Shown: one piece after another, positions 41,260-49,471 of the stretch
How the letters are laid out: the number at the start of each line of letters is the position of its first letter
Numbering within the stretch: the stretch's first letter is position 1
Source of the DNA: an uncultured Ectothiorhodospiraceae bacterium
GTDB lineage: Bacteria; Pseudomonadota; Gammaproteobacteria; UBA9214
Reading direction: 5' to 3'
NCBI GenBank assembly: GCA_947259415.1
Contig: CAMYMI010000019.1
Span: forward strand, 1 to 50,626
Length of the DNA: 50,626 nt
Position numbers and translations under genes: made by a program
The notes under the pieces: generated by a model
Database searches by the model: none
What the model was told of the DNA's origin: nothing
Seen by the model: only the letters and a program-made list of their open reading frames with translations

Positions 41260-43350
41260 TTGATTGACACTGGCGTAATCAGCTTTGTCACCGGGGCCGT
41301 TTTCTTTCTGGTCCTGTCACTGGTGCTACTGACCGGACAGCGTGGCCGTTCTCGCAAGAATGCACTGAAGGTCGCCTCGATCGCGAGCACAGTCTGGCTG
41401 GCCCTGACGGCGCTGGCGGTCTACCACGAAACCCCGTTCCTGTCCTATCTGACCGAGCCGCTACGCAGCTTTGCCTGGCTGCTGTTCCTCGGTTACGTAA
41501 TGCTCCCGGTTGTGACCGATACACATCTGGCGAGCCGGCGCTTCCGCAAGTCTGCATTACTCCTGGCCGGTTATACCGTGGTGCTGACCATGGTCGTGTT
41601 CTATCGCATCTATGCCGGTCCCGACGTTGCCAATTACCTGGGTATCGATCTGTTGTTTGCCGGCTTCCTGGTCATGGCGATTGCCGGCCTGGTTATGGTT
41701 GAACAGATCATGCGCAACGCCCACGTGGAGTCGCGTCGTGCGGTAAAATACCTCTGTATCGGCCTTGGCGTGATCTTAGCCTACGATTTCTATCTCTATT
41801 CACACGCCCTGCTGTTCCAGGGACTGAATGACACCCTGTGGAAGGCGCGCGGTTTTGTGAATGCCATGGCGGTGCCGGTTCTGGGTGTAGCGGTCGCGCG
41901 CGACCCGCGGCTTTCGCTGGATATCTTCGTCTCGCGCCGCATGGTGTTCCATACCACGGCGCTGCTCGGAACCGGCCTGTACCTGCTGGCCATGGGCGTG
42001 GGTGCTTACTACATCCGCTCATTCGGTGGCGAATGGGGCACGGTTGCCCAGGTGATCTTTCTGTTCGGTGCCGGCCTGGTGCTTCTGGTGCTGCTGTTCT
42101 CGGCGCGGCTGCGTGCCAGTCTCCGGGTGCTGTTAAACAAGCACTTCTTTCATTATAAATACGACTATCGCGATGAATGGCTGCGCTTTATTCAGACACT
42201 ATCTTCCGGGCAACCCGACGAACACCTGCGTGAACGCGCTATCCATTCGCTGGCCGAGATCATCGACAGCCCCGGCGGTGTGCTCTGGATGCGCCGCATG
42301 ACCGACCGCTACGTGCCGGTGGCCAGCTGGCAGATGGAGGTGTCCGAGGACGCAATCGTAGATATGGCCCACCCGCTCGTCCAGTTCATGAATCAACGTG
42401 GATGGTTGATCGACCTGGACGAATATGAGCGCAACCCCGAACTCTATACCCATCTGACGATCCCTGAATGGCTGCACGGGATGCCGCATGCCGGGCTGGT
42501 GGTCCCACTGATTATCCATAGCCAACTGCTTGGATTCATCGTGCTGGCGCGTTCACCCGCCCAGCGCCACTTCAACTGGGAGGACTCCGACCTCATCAAG
42601 ACGGCCGGTCGCCAGGCCGCCGTTCACCTGGCGCAGCTCGAGGCCTCACAGGCCCTGGCAGAGGCCAAGCAGTTCGAAGCCTGCAACCGCCTTACCACTT
42701 ACGTCATGCACGATCTCAAGAACCTGATTGCCCAGCTTTCCCTGGTGGTGACCAATGCGGCCAGGCATAGGGCCAATCCGCAATTCATGGAGGATGCGAT
42801 CAATACCGTGGATAACTCGGTGCAGAAGATGAACCGGTTGCTGGCCCACCTGCAAAGCGATACCCTGAAGCCGCAGAAGGCCGAGGATATCGAGCTTTGC
42901 GCCCTGCTGGAGGATGTCGTCACGAGCATGTCGAGTGGCCGGCCGGTGCCTTCGCTGGACTGCCAGGCAGGGGGGATCCCGCTGAACGCCAACCGTGACC
43001 GTTTTGCTGCCATCATCAGCCATCTCATCCGCAATGCCCAGGATGCCACGCCGGATGATGGCCGGATTATCGTGCGCCTTTTCAGGCGCGCTGATCTTGC
43101 CGTCGTCGAGGTGCAGGATACCGGGACCGGCATGGACAAGGAGTTCATCAAGCATCGCCTGTTCCGGCCATTTGACAGCACCAAGGGCAAGTCCGGTATG
43201 GGTATTGGTGTGTATGAATCGCGTGACTATGTGCACAAGCTCGGTGGTGACATTGAAGTCATAAGTCGAATTGGAGAGGGCACCACATTCAGAATCCGCC
43301 TGCCGATAAGCGGTATCAATGAACAGAACATACAGATTGGAGCCTTATAG
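41260..43350 (+). CDS. prsK: PEP-CTERM system sensor histidine kinase PrsK
   Basis: This 696-residue sensor kinase has about eight N-terminal membrane segments (1-290), a GAF-like region (about 310-470), a histidine phosphorylation site in TYVMHDLKNLIAQLSLVV (H484) and a HATPase domain ending GMGIGVYESRDYVHKLGGDI. This arrangement and the HDLKN wording match PrsK. The start is TTG at 41260 (MIDTGVISF), because an in-frame stop lies just upstream. No ribosome-binding site is present, and the start sits at the edge of a dispersed repeat. It pairs with prsR 17 bases downstream and probably senses a signal controlling exopolysaccharide and PEP-CTERM protein genes. Confidence 0.93.
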   Translation: MIDTGVISFVTGAVFFLVLSLVLLTGQRGRSRKNALKVASIASTVWLALTALAVYHETPFLSYLTEPLRSFAWLLFLGYVMLPVVTDTHLASRRFRKSALLLAGYTVVLTMVVFYRIYAGPDVANYLGIDLLFAGFLVMAIAGLVMVEQIMRNAHVESRRAVKYLCIGLGVILAYDFYLYSHALLFQGLNDTLWKARGFVNAMAVPVLGVAVARDPRLSLDIFVSRRMVFHTTALLGTGLYLLAMGVGAYYIRSFGGEWGTVAQVIFLFGAGLVLLVLLFSARLRASLRVLLNKHFFHYKYDYRDEWLRFIQTLSSGQPDEHLRERAIHSLAEIIDSPGGVLWMRRMTDRYVPVASWQMEVSEDAIVDMAHPLVQFMNQRGWLIDLDEYERNPELYTHLTIPEWLHGMPHAGLVVPLIIHSQLLGFIVLARSPAQRHFNWEDSDLIKTAGRQAAVHLAQLEASQALAEAKQFEACNRLTTYVMHDLKNLIAQLSLVVTNAARHRANPQFMEDAINTVDNSVQKMNRLLAHLQSDTLKPQKAEDIELCALLEDVVTSMSSGRPVPSLDCQAGGIPLNANRDRFAAIISHLIRNAQDATPDDGRIIVRLFRRADLAVVEVQDTGTGMDKEFIKHRLFRPFDSTKGKSGMGIGVYESRDYVHKLGGDIEVISRIGEGTTFRIRLPISGINEQNIQIGAL

Positions 43351-43367
43351 GCACGACAGATAGTTTC

Positions 43368-44729
43368 ATGGAAAGAACTACGAGAAAATTACTGGTCATT
43401 GAAGATGACCCCGGGCTGCAGACGCAGCTGCGCTGGTGTTTCGAGAACTACGAGGTGATTATCGCGGGCGACCGGGATACCGCACTTGCCGAACTCGACC
43501 AGCACCAGCCGCCGGTTGTTACCCTTGACCTGGGCCTGCCACCGGAGGTGGATGGCACCAGTGTGGGCTTTGGCCTGCTGGAAGAGATCCTGCTGAAGGC
43601 ACCGCACACCAAGGTGATTGTTGTCACCGGTAATAATGACCGCGAGCATGCCACAAGGTCGGTTGCCATGGGTGCCTACGATTTCTTCTACAAGCCAATC
43701 GATGCAGACATGCTCGGGCTGATCGTGAATCGCGCCTACCGGCTTTATGAGCTGGAGGAGGAGAACCGCCGCCTGAGTACCCGGCAGACTGATTCGCCTC
43801 TCGAGGGCGTGATTACGGGCAGTGACAGTATGCTTGAGGTATGCCGTACGGTCGAGAAGGTGGCGCCGACGGATACCACGGTACTGGTGCTCGGCGAATC
43901 CGGTACCGGCAAGGAATTGCTGGCCAGATCGCTGCATGGACTCAGTACACGGAGTGACAAGCGCTTTGTTGCGATCAACTGTGCCGCTATCCCCGAAAAT
44001 CTCCTCGAGAGCGAGCTTTTCGGTTACGAAAAAGGCGCATTTACCGGTGCTGCCAAGCAGACGCCCGGCAAGATCGAGACAGCCTCGGACGGAACCCTGT
44101 TCCTGGACGAGGTCGGTGACATGCCGCTGCCCCTGCAGGCCAAGCTGCTGCGGTTCCTGCAGGAGCGCGTGATCGAACGTGTCGGCGGGCGCAAGGAGAT
44201 ACCGGTCGATGTGCGTGTGATCTGCGCCACCCATAAGGATCTGCATGAGTTGATTCGTGCTGACCAGTTTCGCGAGGACCTTTATTACCGCATCAGCGAG
44301 GTTTCGATCAGCATTCCTTCACTACGCGAACGGGAGGGTGACGCGCTGTTGCTGGCGCGTGTATTTCTCGAGCGCATTAGCAAGCAGCAGGGCAAGAAGG
44401 GATACCGTTTTACCAAGGATGCCATGGCGGCTATCGAGAACTATGGTTGGCCTGGCAATGTGCGGGAACTGGAGAACCGCGTTAAGCGCGCGGTGATCAT
44501 GGCCGAGCACAACCAGATTGCCGCCGGCGACCTGGAGCTGGGTGGCAACACGCCCCAGGAACTCGCCACCTTCAATCTGCGCGAGATACGCGATCGCAGT
44601 GACCGCCAGGCGGTTAGCCGTGCCCTGAACCACGTGGGCGGCAAGGTCTCAAAGGCAGCGGAATTGCTGGGTATCAGCCGTCCGACCATGTATGACCTGC
44701 TGCGCAAGTTCGGACTGAAGCCCAAATAA
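43368..44729 (+). CDS. prsR: PEP-CTERM sigma-54-dependent response regulator PrsR
   Basis: This 453-residue NtrC-type regulator has a receiver domain (1-120, phosphorylation site D54 in VVTLDLGLPPEVDG). It also has an AAA+ sigma-54-interaction domain with Walker A GESGTGKE and the GAFTGA loop, and a Fis-type HTH at the C-terminus (VSRALNHVGGKVSKAAELLG). It is the partner of prsK. In organisms with the exosortase/PEP-CTERM system it activates sigma-54 promoters of exopolysaccharide and PEP-CTERM genes. The nucleotide-sugar genes upstream fit that role. No exosortase is in the window. Confidence 0.95.
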   Translation: MERTTRKLLVIEDDPGLQTQLRWCFENYEVIIAGDRDTALAELDQHQPPVVTLDLGLPPEVDGTSVGFGLLEEILLKAPHTKVIVVTGNNDREHATRSVAMGAYDFFYKPIDADMLGLIVNRAYRLYELEEENRRLSTRQTDSPLEGVITGSDSMLEVCRTVEKVAPTDTTVLVLGESGTGKELLARSLHGLSTRSDKRFVAINCAAIPENLLESELFGYEKGAFTGAAKQTPGKIETASDGTLFLDEVGDMPLPLQAKLLRFLQERVIERVGGRKEIPVDVRVICATHKDLHELIRADQFREDLYYRISEVSISIPSLREREGDALLLARVFLERISKQQGKKGYRFTKDAMAAIENYGWPGNVRELENRVKRAVIMAEHNQIAAGDLELGGNTPQELATFNLREIRDRSDRQAVSRALNHVGGKVSKAAELLGISRPTMYDLLRKFGLKPK

Positions 44730-44743
44730 AACAAGTCACAATT

Positions 44744-44826
44744 TAAGCATAAAACGTGAAATGCAGGAGGGCCTCGCAGGCACGATTCGACTGGTTGATA
44801 TGTCGCGCCTGCGAGGCCCTCCTACA
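44744..44826. repeat. 7-bp units plus REP-like hairpin after prsR
   Basis: TAAGCAT, AAAACGT and GAAATGC (44744-44764) lead into a perfect 17-bp inverted repeat, AGGAGGGCCTCGCAGGC (44765-44781) and its complement (44807-44823), around a 25-base loop. It is built like the REP elements of Pseudomonas and relatives and could also end the prsR transcript. The junction GTGAAATGCAGGAG is shared with 32688-32701. Confidence 0.65.
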
Positions 44827-44857
44827 GGGTCCATGTAAATCATCAGGAAGCCCGGCA

Positions 44858-45100
44858 GGCAAAGCTTCCGCTCCCGGCTCACGCCCCTTACCTACATCCC
44901 TGCAGGCAAAGCTTCCGCTCCCGGCTCACGCACCTTACCTACATCCCTGTAGGCAAAGCTTCCGCTCCCGGCTCACGCACCTTACCTACATCCCTGTAGG
45001 CAAAGCTTCCGCTCCCGGCTCACGCACCTTACCTACATCCCTGCAGGCAAAGCTTCCGCTTCCTGCTCACGCCCCTTGCCCGCATCCCTCCAGGCAAAGC
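44858..45100. repeat. 47-bp tandem repeat (minisatellite), five copies plus a partial
   Basis: The 47-base unit begins GGCAAAGCTTCCGCTCCCGG. Copies start at 44858, 44905, 44952, 44999 and 45046, with a partial at 45093. AAGCTT recurs exactly every 47 bases. The first four copies are nearly identical (changes such as CCCCTT/ACCTT and TGCA/TGTA) and the fifth is more diverged. Because 47 is not a multiple of three, the frame shifts in each copy, so the array is not coding. A 150-codon open frame across it (44756-45208) is a by-product. Confidence 0.9.
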
Positions 45101-45430
45101 CCGGTAGCCTTATGTTGGGTACGTCGCTGTCGCTCCTTTACCCAACCTGCCCATAGCCGATTATCATTGGCAGGGTCTGGTGCGCACGGCGCACCCTGCA
45201 TCCCGTGATTACTTCCCCCTTTGAGGGAAGAAGGTTGGGATAAGGGCTGTGAAACGCGACATTAGAATTGTAGGTCGAGTTAGGCGTGCAACGCCGTAAC
45301 CCGACACGTACAGCGTCGGATTACGCTGTCGCTAATCCGACCTACGTCGCTTTGGCTATTTATTTATTAAAAATTTCTCTGCGCCCTCAGCGTCTCTGCG
45401 GTCGTCTTTTATAACGACCAACAACAGCAC
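45101..45430. repeat. Cluster of dispersed palindromic elements
   Basis: Three element types lie side by side with no gene. TTGGGTACGTCGCTG...TACCCAACC is at about 45114-45149, with a relative at about 48914-48942. A fragment GTGCGCACGGCGCACCCTG at 45180-45198 is shared with the element at 48114-48183. A GTAGGTCG...CGACCTAC palindrome spans about 45271-45346, with internal GTCGGATTACG/CTAATCCGAC arms. Confidence 0.6.
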
Positions 45431-47731
45431 CTAACTTCCCAGTGCACTCTTGAGGTGTGCCAGAAAATCATCGGCGTTCATGTAGCCGACCAGTCGGTAG
45501 TTACGGTGCTCCTCGCCGTCCTGGCCGAAGAACAGGATGGCGGGCGGGGCGAACAGGTTGAAATGGTTTAGCAGTGCCAGATCGGTCTCGTCGTTGGCGG
45601 TGACATCGGCCTGCAGCAGGGTCACATTAGCCAGCGCCTGCTGCACGCGGCTGTCGGAGAAGGTGTAGTCCTCCATCTTGATGCAGTAGGTGCACCAGTC
45701 GGCATAGAAATCCAGCATCACCGGCTTGCCCTGCCGGGCACTTTCCTGCGCCGCAGCATTGAAATCTTCGATGCTCTTGATGCGGTTGAATGCCAGGTGC
45801 TGCGAGGCGTGCTCGCCAGTGGCCGTGAGGCTCGCGCCGGCGGTGATGTTGCGCAGCGGGTCGAAAGGGTTGCGCGCACCGGTAGCGGCACCGAGCAGCA
45901 GGATGATGCCGTAAATGAGCATGGCAACACCCAGACCTTTCCAGAGCTTGAGCCAGCCGGACGCCCCGGCCGCGATCGGGTCGAGCGCCCCCATGTAGAT
46001 AGCCGGGATGATCAGCCAAATGGCCCACAGGGCCAGGGTCACGGGGCCGGGCAGGACGCGTTCCAGCATCAGGATAGCCACGCCCAGCAGGATGACGCCG
46101 AATACCGCCTTGACCGTGTCCATCCAGCCACCCGCCTTCGGCAGCAGCTTGCCTCCGGAGGTGCAGATGACCAGCAGGGGTGCACCCATGCCGTTGCCGA
46201 GGGCGAACATGGCCAGCGCCCCGGTCAGGTAGTCACCGCTCTGGCTGGTGTAGAGCAGGGCGCCGATCAGGACTGGTCCGGCACAGGGCCCGACAATCAG
46301 GGCCGACAACACGCCCATCACGGCCACGCCGATCAGCGAGCCGCTCTTCTGGCGGTGGCTGGTCTCGCTGAGTTTCGCCTGCAAGGAGGCTGGCAGCTGC
46401 AGGGTGAAGAACCCGAACATGGAGATCGCCAGCCCGACAAAGATCAGGGCAAACAGCCCCAGTACCCACGGGTTCTGGAAAAATGCCTGCACCCCGGCGC
46501 CAAGCTGGGCCGAGGCCAGGCCGATGACGGCGTAGGTGATGGCTACGGCCTCGACGTAAACCAGGGAGAGGATAAAGGCCTTGCGCACCGTGATATTCTC
46601 TCCGTGCCCGACGATAATGCTGGAGAGGATCGGTATCATCGGGTACATGCAGGCGGTGAACGCCAGCAACACCCCGGCCCCGAAGAAGAACAGCAGGACC
46701 CACCACAGGCCACTCTCTTGCAATACCCGGGCGATGTCGTCCTGCCTAGTCGAGATACCCGGTGAGCCGGATGGCGTGGCAGGTGCGATCTCTGGCGGTG
46801 TTGAATCTGCGCCGGTGTCCTGCATTGTTGCCAGCGCAGCAGGATCAAAGGCCGCCAGTACGACCGGCAGGGTCTTCTTGATGGGTGGATAGCAGATGCC
46901 GGCCTCGGCACAGCCTTGATAGCCCACCTTGAGACTGATATCCGCCGCTGCGCCCGTGCTGCGCTGCAACGGAACCTCGGCGGTGGCCTCGTGGTAGAAG
47001 ACCTGGACATCGCCGAAGAACTCGTCGTGTTTGGTCTTGCCTGCCGGTATGACGGGCGTGCCCAGGATGATGTTCTCGCCCGCGTCGAGCTCGATCTTGA
47101 ATTTGTCCCGGTAGAGGTAATAGCCGTCCGCGATGGACCAGTGCACGGTGAGGCGGTCGGGTCGCTCGGCAATCACGCTGACCTTGAAGGCCTCATCCGG
47201 GTCCAGGAATTCATCGTCGCCGCCGCCGCCCAGACCGAGGTGCTCACCGATCGGATCCATTGCCCCCAGTCCGGCGGTCCTGGTGCCGTTGTCCGCGGGC
47301 AGGTCCAGCAGGGCGACCTGGGTATGCGGGGGGTAGCACACACCGATGTCGGCGCAGCCCTGGGAAACGGCACTCAGTCTGAAGGTGCTGGGTGCCCCTG
47401 GAGCGTGTGTCAGCGGTATGCTGGCAACGACCTGGTCACGATAGACGGCGATCTTGCCGAAAAACTCGTCGTCCTTGATCTTGCCGGGCGGCAGCACGGG
47501 TTCGCCCAGTTTGATCTCGGGAGTATCGGTACTGAACCGTATCCGGTCGCGGTACATGTAATAGCCATCAGCGATATCCCATGTCACCCGGGCCGTCTTG
47601 GCATCCTGGATGGTTGCCGTGAAACCGAAGGCCTGGTCCGGTTCGAGCAGCTCCGGCTCCATGCCATCGACGGCATACGCGGGTGCCATGAACAGGCCGA
47701 GCAGGGCGATAAGGGATTTCCAGTTATTCAT
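45431..47731 (-). CDS. dsbD: Thiol:disulfide interchange protein DsbD with duplicated N-terminal domain
   Basis: This 766-residue protein passes electrons from cytoplasmic thioredoxin across the inner membrane to periplasmic thiol proteins. A signal peptide (1-20) is followed by two nDsbD domains in tandem. The first (about 25-145) has Cys126/Cys132 in QGCADIGVCYPP. The second (about 173-295) has Cys274/Cys280 in QGCAEAGICYPP. The membrane domain follows with ACMYPMIPI and GPCAGPVL, and then a C-terminal thioredoxin domain with DWCTYCIKME. E. coli DsbD (about 570 residues) has a single N-domain. The ATG overlaps the cutA stop by 4 bases. Confidence 0.93.
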   Translation of the reverse strand: MNNWKSLIALLGLFMAPAYAVDGMEPELLEPDQAFGFTATIQDAKTARVTWDIADGYYMYRDRIRFSTDTPEIKLGEPVLPPGKIKDDEFFGKIAVYRDQVVASIPLTHAPGAPSTFRLSAVSQGCADIGVCYPPHTQVALLDLPADNGTRTAGLGAMDPIGEHLGLGGGGDDEFLDPDEAFKVSVIAERPDRLTVHWSIADGYYLYRDKFKIELDAGENIILGTPVIPAGKTKHDEFFGDVQVFYHEATAEVPLQRSTGAAADISLKVGYQGCAEAGICYPPIKKTLPVVLAAFDPAALATMQDTGADSTPPEIAPATPSGSPGISTRQDDIARVLQESGLWWVLLFFFGAGVLLAFTACMYPMIPILSSIIVGHGENITVRKAFILSLVYVEAVAITYAVIGLASAQLGAGVQAFFQNPWVLGLFALIFVGLAISMFGFFTLQLPASLQAKLSETSHRQKSGSLIGVAVMGVLSALIVGPCAGPVLIGALLYTSQSGDYLTGALAMFALGNGMGAPLLVICTSGGKLLPKAGGWMDTVKAVFGVILLGVAILMLERVLPGPVTLALWAIWLIIPAIYMGALDPIAAGASGWLKLWKGLGVAMLIYGIILLLGAATGARNPFDPLRNITAGASLTATGEHASQHLAFNRIKSIEDFNAAAQESARQGKPVMLDFYADWCTYCIKMEDYTFSDSRVQQALANVTLLQADVTANDETDLALLNHFNLFAPPAILFFGQDGEEHRNYRLVGYMNADDFLAHLKSALGS

Positions 47732-48057
47732 GAGATTGTTTTTAATGAGTTTGTTATCCAGTCAAGGTATTCGGGCAGGCCGTTGCCAATTGGGACTGCG
47801 ATCACCTCGGGAAGTTCGTAGGGATGCAATGTCCGGACCCTGCTCTCCAGGGCAGGGTAGGCTCCTTGTCCGCTTTTGATTATCAGCAGCAGTTCCCGGC
47901 CGCGCTCGACAGCCCCCTTCCAGTGGTAGACCGAGGTGATGCCTGGAACGATATTAACGCATGCGGCCAGTTTTTCGGAAACCAGCGTGCCGGCAATGCG
48001 CTCAGCGGTATCCTCGTCAGGGACGGTGCACAGGACGATGATCGGGTCTACGGCCAT
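47728..48057 (-). CDS. cutA: CutA divalent-cation tolerance protein
   Basis: This 109-residue trimeric CutA1 protein has VLCTVPDEDTAERIAGTLV, LAACVNIVPGITSVYHWKG and PYELPEVIAVPI. CutA is linked to copper and other metal tolerance and is often found directly before dsbD, as here with a 4-base overlap. The family role is still debated. It is transcribed with dsbD. Confidence 0.95.
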   Translation of the reverse strand: MAVDPIIVLCTVPDEDTAERIAGTLVSEKLAACVNIVPGITSVYHWKGAVERGRELLLIIKSGQGAYPALESRVRTLHPYELPEVIAVPIGNGLPEYLDWITNSLKTIS

Positions 48058-48076
48058 GCGCCGAATATACCCGAGT

Positions 48077-48104
48077 CATGCGTGAATAGTGAGGAATGAG
48101 ACGT
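48077..48104. repeat. Four-unit 7-bp repeat array between cutA and fxsA
   Basis: Units CATGCGT, GAATAGT, GAGGAAT and GAGACGT follow one another without gaps. The array belongs to the same family as those after pgi and before prsK, and leads into a palindromic element at 48114. Confidence 0.6.
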
Positions 48105-48113
48105 GAGCAGCAG

Positions 48114-48183
48114 CAGGGTGCGCGGTGCGCACCATCGAGATCGTCTTTGATTTTGGAGTGCACGATGCGCACCGCGCACCCTG
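48114..48183. repeat. 70-bp palindromic element (MITE-like)
   Basis: Perfect 18-bp terminal inverted arms, CAGGGTGCGCGGTGCGCA (48114-48131) and its complement (48166-48183), enclose CCATCGAGATCGTCTTTGA-type sequence. Degraded relatives are at about 32790-32862, 45180-45198 and 48778-48835 (GCGCGCCATCGAGGTCGCCTT...). It has no coding capacity and looks like a non-autonomous dispersed repeat. Confidence 0.7.
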
Positions 48184-48222
48184 GAATCAAGGCTGCTGAA
48201 GGCCTTGCTGGAGTGTGTGTCC

Positions 48223-48726
48223 ATGGCCATTATTGGTCGATTCGGTTATGTTGCATACATGGCGCCATTCCCTGTCTTTCTGATCCTGTTCCTGTCTATC
48301 CCGCTGGTAGAGATCTATTTCCTGATCAAGATCGGTAGCTGGATTGGTGCCTTGCCAACCGTGCTGCTGGTGGTGGTCACAGCGATCCTGGGCGCAACGC
48401 TGGTGCGCTACCAGGGGTTTGCGACCCTGCAGCGGTTGCAGATGACCCTGGCACGGGGCGAGATGCCGGCTATCGAGTTGCTGGAGGGGGTAATCCTGCT
48501 GGTGGCGGCGGTGCTGCTGTTGACGCCCGGGTTTTTCACCGACGTGATCGGCTTTGCCTGCCTGTTCCCCGCCTTGCGGCGCGCCCTGGCACTGTGGGGA
48601 CTGAAACGCGTGATTGTCACCCCACCGGGGCGCGGGCCGTCCGGACCGCCGTCAAGCCCAGGCTCGGGCCAGCGGACCATCGAGGGGGAGTTCCGCCGCG
48701 AAGATGAAAATAATAGTGAGAAATAA
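48223..48726 (+). CDS. fxsA: FxsA family membrane protein
   Basis: This protein of about 167 residues has four hydrophobic segments. It starts at the ATG at 48223 (GGAG box about 10 bases upstream); 48259 is an alternative that would match shorter homologues. The block FLSIPLVEIYFLIKIGSWIG, then LLVVVTAILGATLVRYQG and LLTPGFFTDVIGF identify FxsA, first known as a suppressor of F-exclusion of phage T7. Its tail is polar and Pro/Gly-rich. It often precedes groESL, as here. Confidence 0.92.
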   Translation: MAIIGRFGYVAYMAPFPVFLILFLSIPLVEIYFLIKIGSWIGALPTVLLVVVTAILGATLVRYQGFATLQRLQMTLARGEMPAIELLEGVILLVAAVLLLTPGFFTDVIGFACLFPALRRALALWGLKRVIVTPPGRGPSGPPSSPGSGQRTIEGEFRREDENNSEK

Positions 48727-49053
48727 AATAGATGGAAAGCGAGAAGTGTAAGCGTGAATATAGTCCGTAGGCAGCGTCGTGCGCGCCATCGAGGTCGCCT
48801 TTGACTGGGGATGCGCGGTTGGCACGGCGTAGCCTAAGAATTCTGGAGTATAAAAAATCACGGGTAGGTTTGGGTATAGGAGCGATGGCGATGTACCCAA
48901 GATAGGGCTGGTTGTTGGGCACGCTACGCTTAGCCCAACCTGCGAAGATTTTCTATGTGTTTCTGTGGCATTGTCGCGCCCCTGGAAAACACAGGCGTCT
49001 GGGCGTTCATCCACGGATGTATTCACTCCCACGGACCAAATCCCGGTTTAGTC
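48727..49053. other. Intergenic repeats between fxsA and groES
   Basis: No gene is seen. A degraded 7-bp stretch (GAGAAGT then GTAAGCGTGA, 48741-48757) follows the fxsA stop. A relative of the 70-bp palindrome is at 48778-48835, and a TGGGCACGCTACGCTTAGCCCA palindrome is at about 48917-48938. Confidence 0.5.
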
Positions 49054-49107
49054 TTGACACCCCTGCTTTCGCCGCTATGATTGGCACTCACTAGGGGTGA
49101 GTGCTAA
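49054..49107 (+). promoter_or_regulatory. groESL promoter with CIRCE operator
   Basis: TTGACA (49054-49059), a 16-base spacer and TATGAT (49076-49081) form a strong vegetative promoter. Immediately downstream lies a CIRCE element: TTGGCACTC (49081-49089), a 9-base spacer and GAGTGCTAA (49099-49107), one base off the consensus TTAGCACTC-N9-GAGTGCTAA. The heat-shock repressor HrcA would bind here; hrcA itself is not in the window. Confidence 0.93.
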
Positions 49108-49166
49108 TAATAGCATGCGCCGTTTTTAGCTAATCAAAGTGAAAGAAGCCTGAAGGAGAAGTCCAG

Positions 49167-49457
49167 ATGAACATTCGTCCATTGCACGATCGTGTGATCC
49201 TGAAGCGCATGGAAGAGGAGACCACATCAGCGGGTGGGATTGTAATCCCGGATTCTGCTGCTGAAAAGCCAGTTCGTGGGGAAGTAATTGCGGCAGGCAA
49301 CGGTAAGCGCCTTGAGAGTGGTGAGATCATTCCTCTCGATGTCAAGGTCGGCGACACGGTCCTGTTCGGCAAATACTCCGGTACCGAGGTCAAGGTCAAC
49401 GGCGATGACCTGCTCGTGATGCGCGAGGATGACATCATGGGCGTCATCGACGCCTGA
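49167..49457 (+). CDS. groES: Co-chaperonin GroES
   Basis: This 96-residue heptameric lid of the GroEL chamber begins [20 protein letters not shown] and has the mobile loop [13 protein letters not shown] and the [14 protein letters not shown] block. An AGGAG box lies 8 bases before the ATG. It follows the CIRCE-controlled promoter and precedes groEL by 41 bases. Confidence 0.98.
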   Translation: MNIRPLHDRVILKRMEEETTSAGGIVIPDSAAEKPVRGEVIAAGNGKRLESGEIIPLDVKVGDTVLFGKYSGTEVKVNGDDLLVMREDDIMGVIDA

Positions 49458-49471
49458 ATCGCAAATTGTAA

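Noticed and set aside
44858-45100. Possible CRISPR array
   Set aside because: Units are joined head to tail with no unique spacers and there are no cas genes, so it is a minisatellite.
44756-45208. 150-codon open frame with repeated LPLPAHAP-like peptide
   Set aside because: It is produced by the 47-bp tandem repeat; the unit is not a multiple of three, there is no ribosome-binding site, and no family is matched.
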